Shown here in pieces: positions 4,572 to 5,408 of a stretch of 5,408 nucleotides of DNA (its first letter is position 1; every line of letters starts with the position of its first letter). The stretch is from an uncultured Polaribacter sp. (GTDB taxonomy: Bacteria > Bacteroidota > Bacteroidia > Flavobacteriales > Flavobacteriaceae), in NCBI GenBank assembly GCA_937936695.1, contig CALHCK010000186.1, forward strand, positions 1 through 5,408, written 5' to 3'. A program made the position numbers and the translations under genes. The notes beneath the pieces were generated by a model. It worked only from the letters and a program-made list of their open reading frames with translations. It was not told where the DNA came from and made no database searches.

Positions 4572-5399
4572 ATGAAAGGCAATAATAAAAATCTAATTAG
4601 TGCAGAGTTAGAGAATTTTTACAACAAAGCTTCAGAGGAAACCAGACTAGAAAAAGGAATGGGGATTTTTGAATTTGAGCGTATTAAAGAACTTATAGAA
4701 AAACATATTAATACCCAAAATGCTACTATTATAGATGTTGGTGGTGGTACAGGAAAATATGCTGAATGGTTGGCAAAAAAAAATCATACCGTACATTTAA
4801 TAGAGCCTGTTGTTAAGCACATTAAATTAGCAGAAAAAAGAGCAAAAAAACTAAAAAACCCTTTTTCTGTTACTATTGGCGAAGCTAAAAAGTTACCATA
4901 CAAAGACCAAACTGCCGACTTGGTCATTTTACACGGTCCGTTATATCATTTACAAAAAAGAGAAGACAGAATAGCCGCTATTATAGAAGCTAAAAGAGTT
5001 TTAAAAAAAGGCGGTATTCTCTTAGGTTTTGCAATTAACGCAACAGCATCTACCGTGGTTGGACTTATGAACGGTATGATACACGCTAATTCTTTTTTTA
5101 ATATGTGTAAAGAAGAACTAACAACAGGTATACACAACGCTCCTAAAGATTTTCCTTTTTTATTAGCGGACGCTTACTACCACAAACCTGAAGATTTAAA
5201 AGCAGAATTTTTAGAACAAAATCTTAACTTTTTAAACCTTTTTGCTGTTGAGGGTATGATTTGGTTAGATAACGAATATTTTGCAAATATGTTAGATAAG
5301 AAAAAATCTAAAACTTTAAAACAACTGCAAAAACTTACCGAAAATGACGAGTATTTACTTCCCTTTAGCCCACACATGATGATTGCGGTTAGAAAGTAA
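4572..5399 (+). CDS. Class I SAM-dependent methyltransferase
   Basis: A complete 275-residue protein with a Rossmann-type methyltransferase domain at about 30-155. Motif I is I-I-D-V-G-G-G-T-G-K-Y-A (53-64), the SAM-binding loop. The acidic residue that usually contacts the SAM ribose is E78 in HLIEPV. G103-E104-A105 with the following KKLPY corresponds to the adenine-binding loop, L-V-I-L-H-G-P-L-Y-H-L (117-127) is motif IV, and V-L-K-K-G-G-I-L-L (143-151) is the strand-turn typical of Methyltransf_11/25 proteins. The GPLYHL form occurs in a subgroup whose substrates are mostly undefined. The C-terminal part (about 155-275) probably forms the substrate cap. The protein is cytosolic, with no signal peptide or membrane helix. 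The start at 4572 is the first ATG; no Shine-Dalgarno is visible. The substrate cannot be told from sequence. Confidence 0.92.
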   Translation: MKGNNKNLISAELENFYNKASEETRLEKGMGIFEFERIKELIEKHINTQNATIIDVGGGTGKYAEWLAKKNHTVHLIEPVVKHIKLAEKRAKKLKNPFSVTIGEAKKLPYKDQTADLVILHGPLYHLQKREDRIAAIIEAKRVLKKGGILLGFAINATASTVVGLMNGMIHANSFFNMCKEELTTGIHNAPKDFPFLLADAYYHKPEDLKAEFLEQNLNFLNLFAVEGMIWLDNEYFANMLDKKKSKTLKQLQKLTENDEYLLPFSPHMMIAVRK

Positions 5400-5408
5400 A
5401 TATATATA

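Noticed and set aside
4946..5377. Two minus-strand ORFs (63 and 66 codons) inside the methyltransferase gene
   Set aside because: Both are antisense to conserved methyltransferase sequence and carry no recognisable features.
1..5408. Search for CRISPR arrays, tRNA or rRNA genes, insertion sequences and phage genes
   Set aside because: No regularly spaced repeats, no cloverleaf or rRNA-like stretch, and no transposase or integrase motifs were seen on either strand.

Overview
The window is very AT-rich. Its genes have A/T-rich leaders without Shine-Dalgarno motifs, one clear TAnnTTTG promoter element, and lipoproteins with short Bacteroidota-type signal peptides. These features and the protein families point to a Bacteroidota chromosome, most likely a (marine) Flavobacteriaceae member. 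This placement is an inference from sequence style, not from a database match.

Left half (1-2551, all minus strand). Reading in the direction of transcription, a GbsR/MarR-family regulator (2551-2048) is followed by two small tandem paralogous membrane proteins (1911-1561 and 1536-1159). A TIGR01777-type short-chain dehydrogenase/epimerase (1153-260) comes next, then the start of a DUF4136-type lipoprotein cut by the window edge (178-1). The two membrane genes and the SDR gene are tightly packed (gaps of 24 and 5 bp) and look like one operon. Two sites of identical design, AAACTTTCA-N8-TGAAA, lie one over the gbsR-like promoter (2576-2597) and one between the regulator and the membrane genes (2008-2029). 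They predict that the regulator controls both itself and the operon.

Middle (2552-2970). This 419-bp divergent intergenic stretch holds the regulator's promoter and operator, a 10-bp perfect inverted repeat and AT-rich low-complexity sequence. I see no convincing gene in it.

Right half (2971-5399, all plus strand). A 34-residue peptide with 10 cysteines and no aromatic residues or histidine (2971-3075) looks like an unannotated metallothionein. A strong hairpin follows, then a SigZ-like ECF sigma factor with a CC...CxxC tail (3152-3691). Next are a lipoprotein with further CxC motifs (3852-4457) and a class I SAM-dependent methyltransferase (4572-5399). No anti-sigma gene is visible beside the sigma factor. 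The Cys-rich peptide next to the Cys-tailed sigma factor suggests a metal- or thiol-responsive unit, which is inference only.

The two most interesting items are the small Cys-rich peptide paired with the sigma factor, and the GbsR-like regulator with its duplicated operator controlling a membrane-protein/SDR module of unknown purpose.
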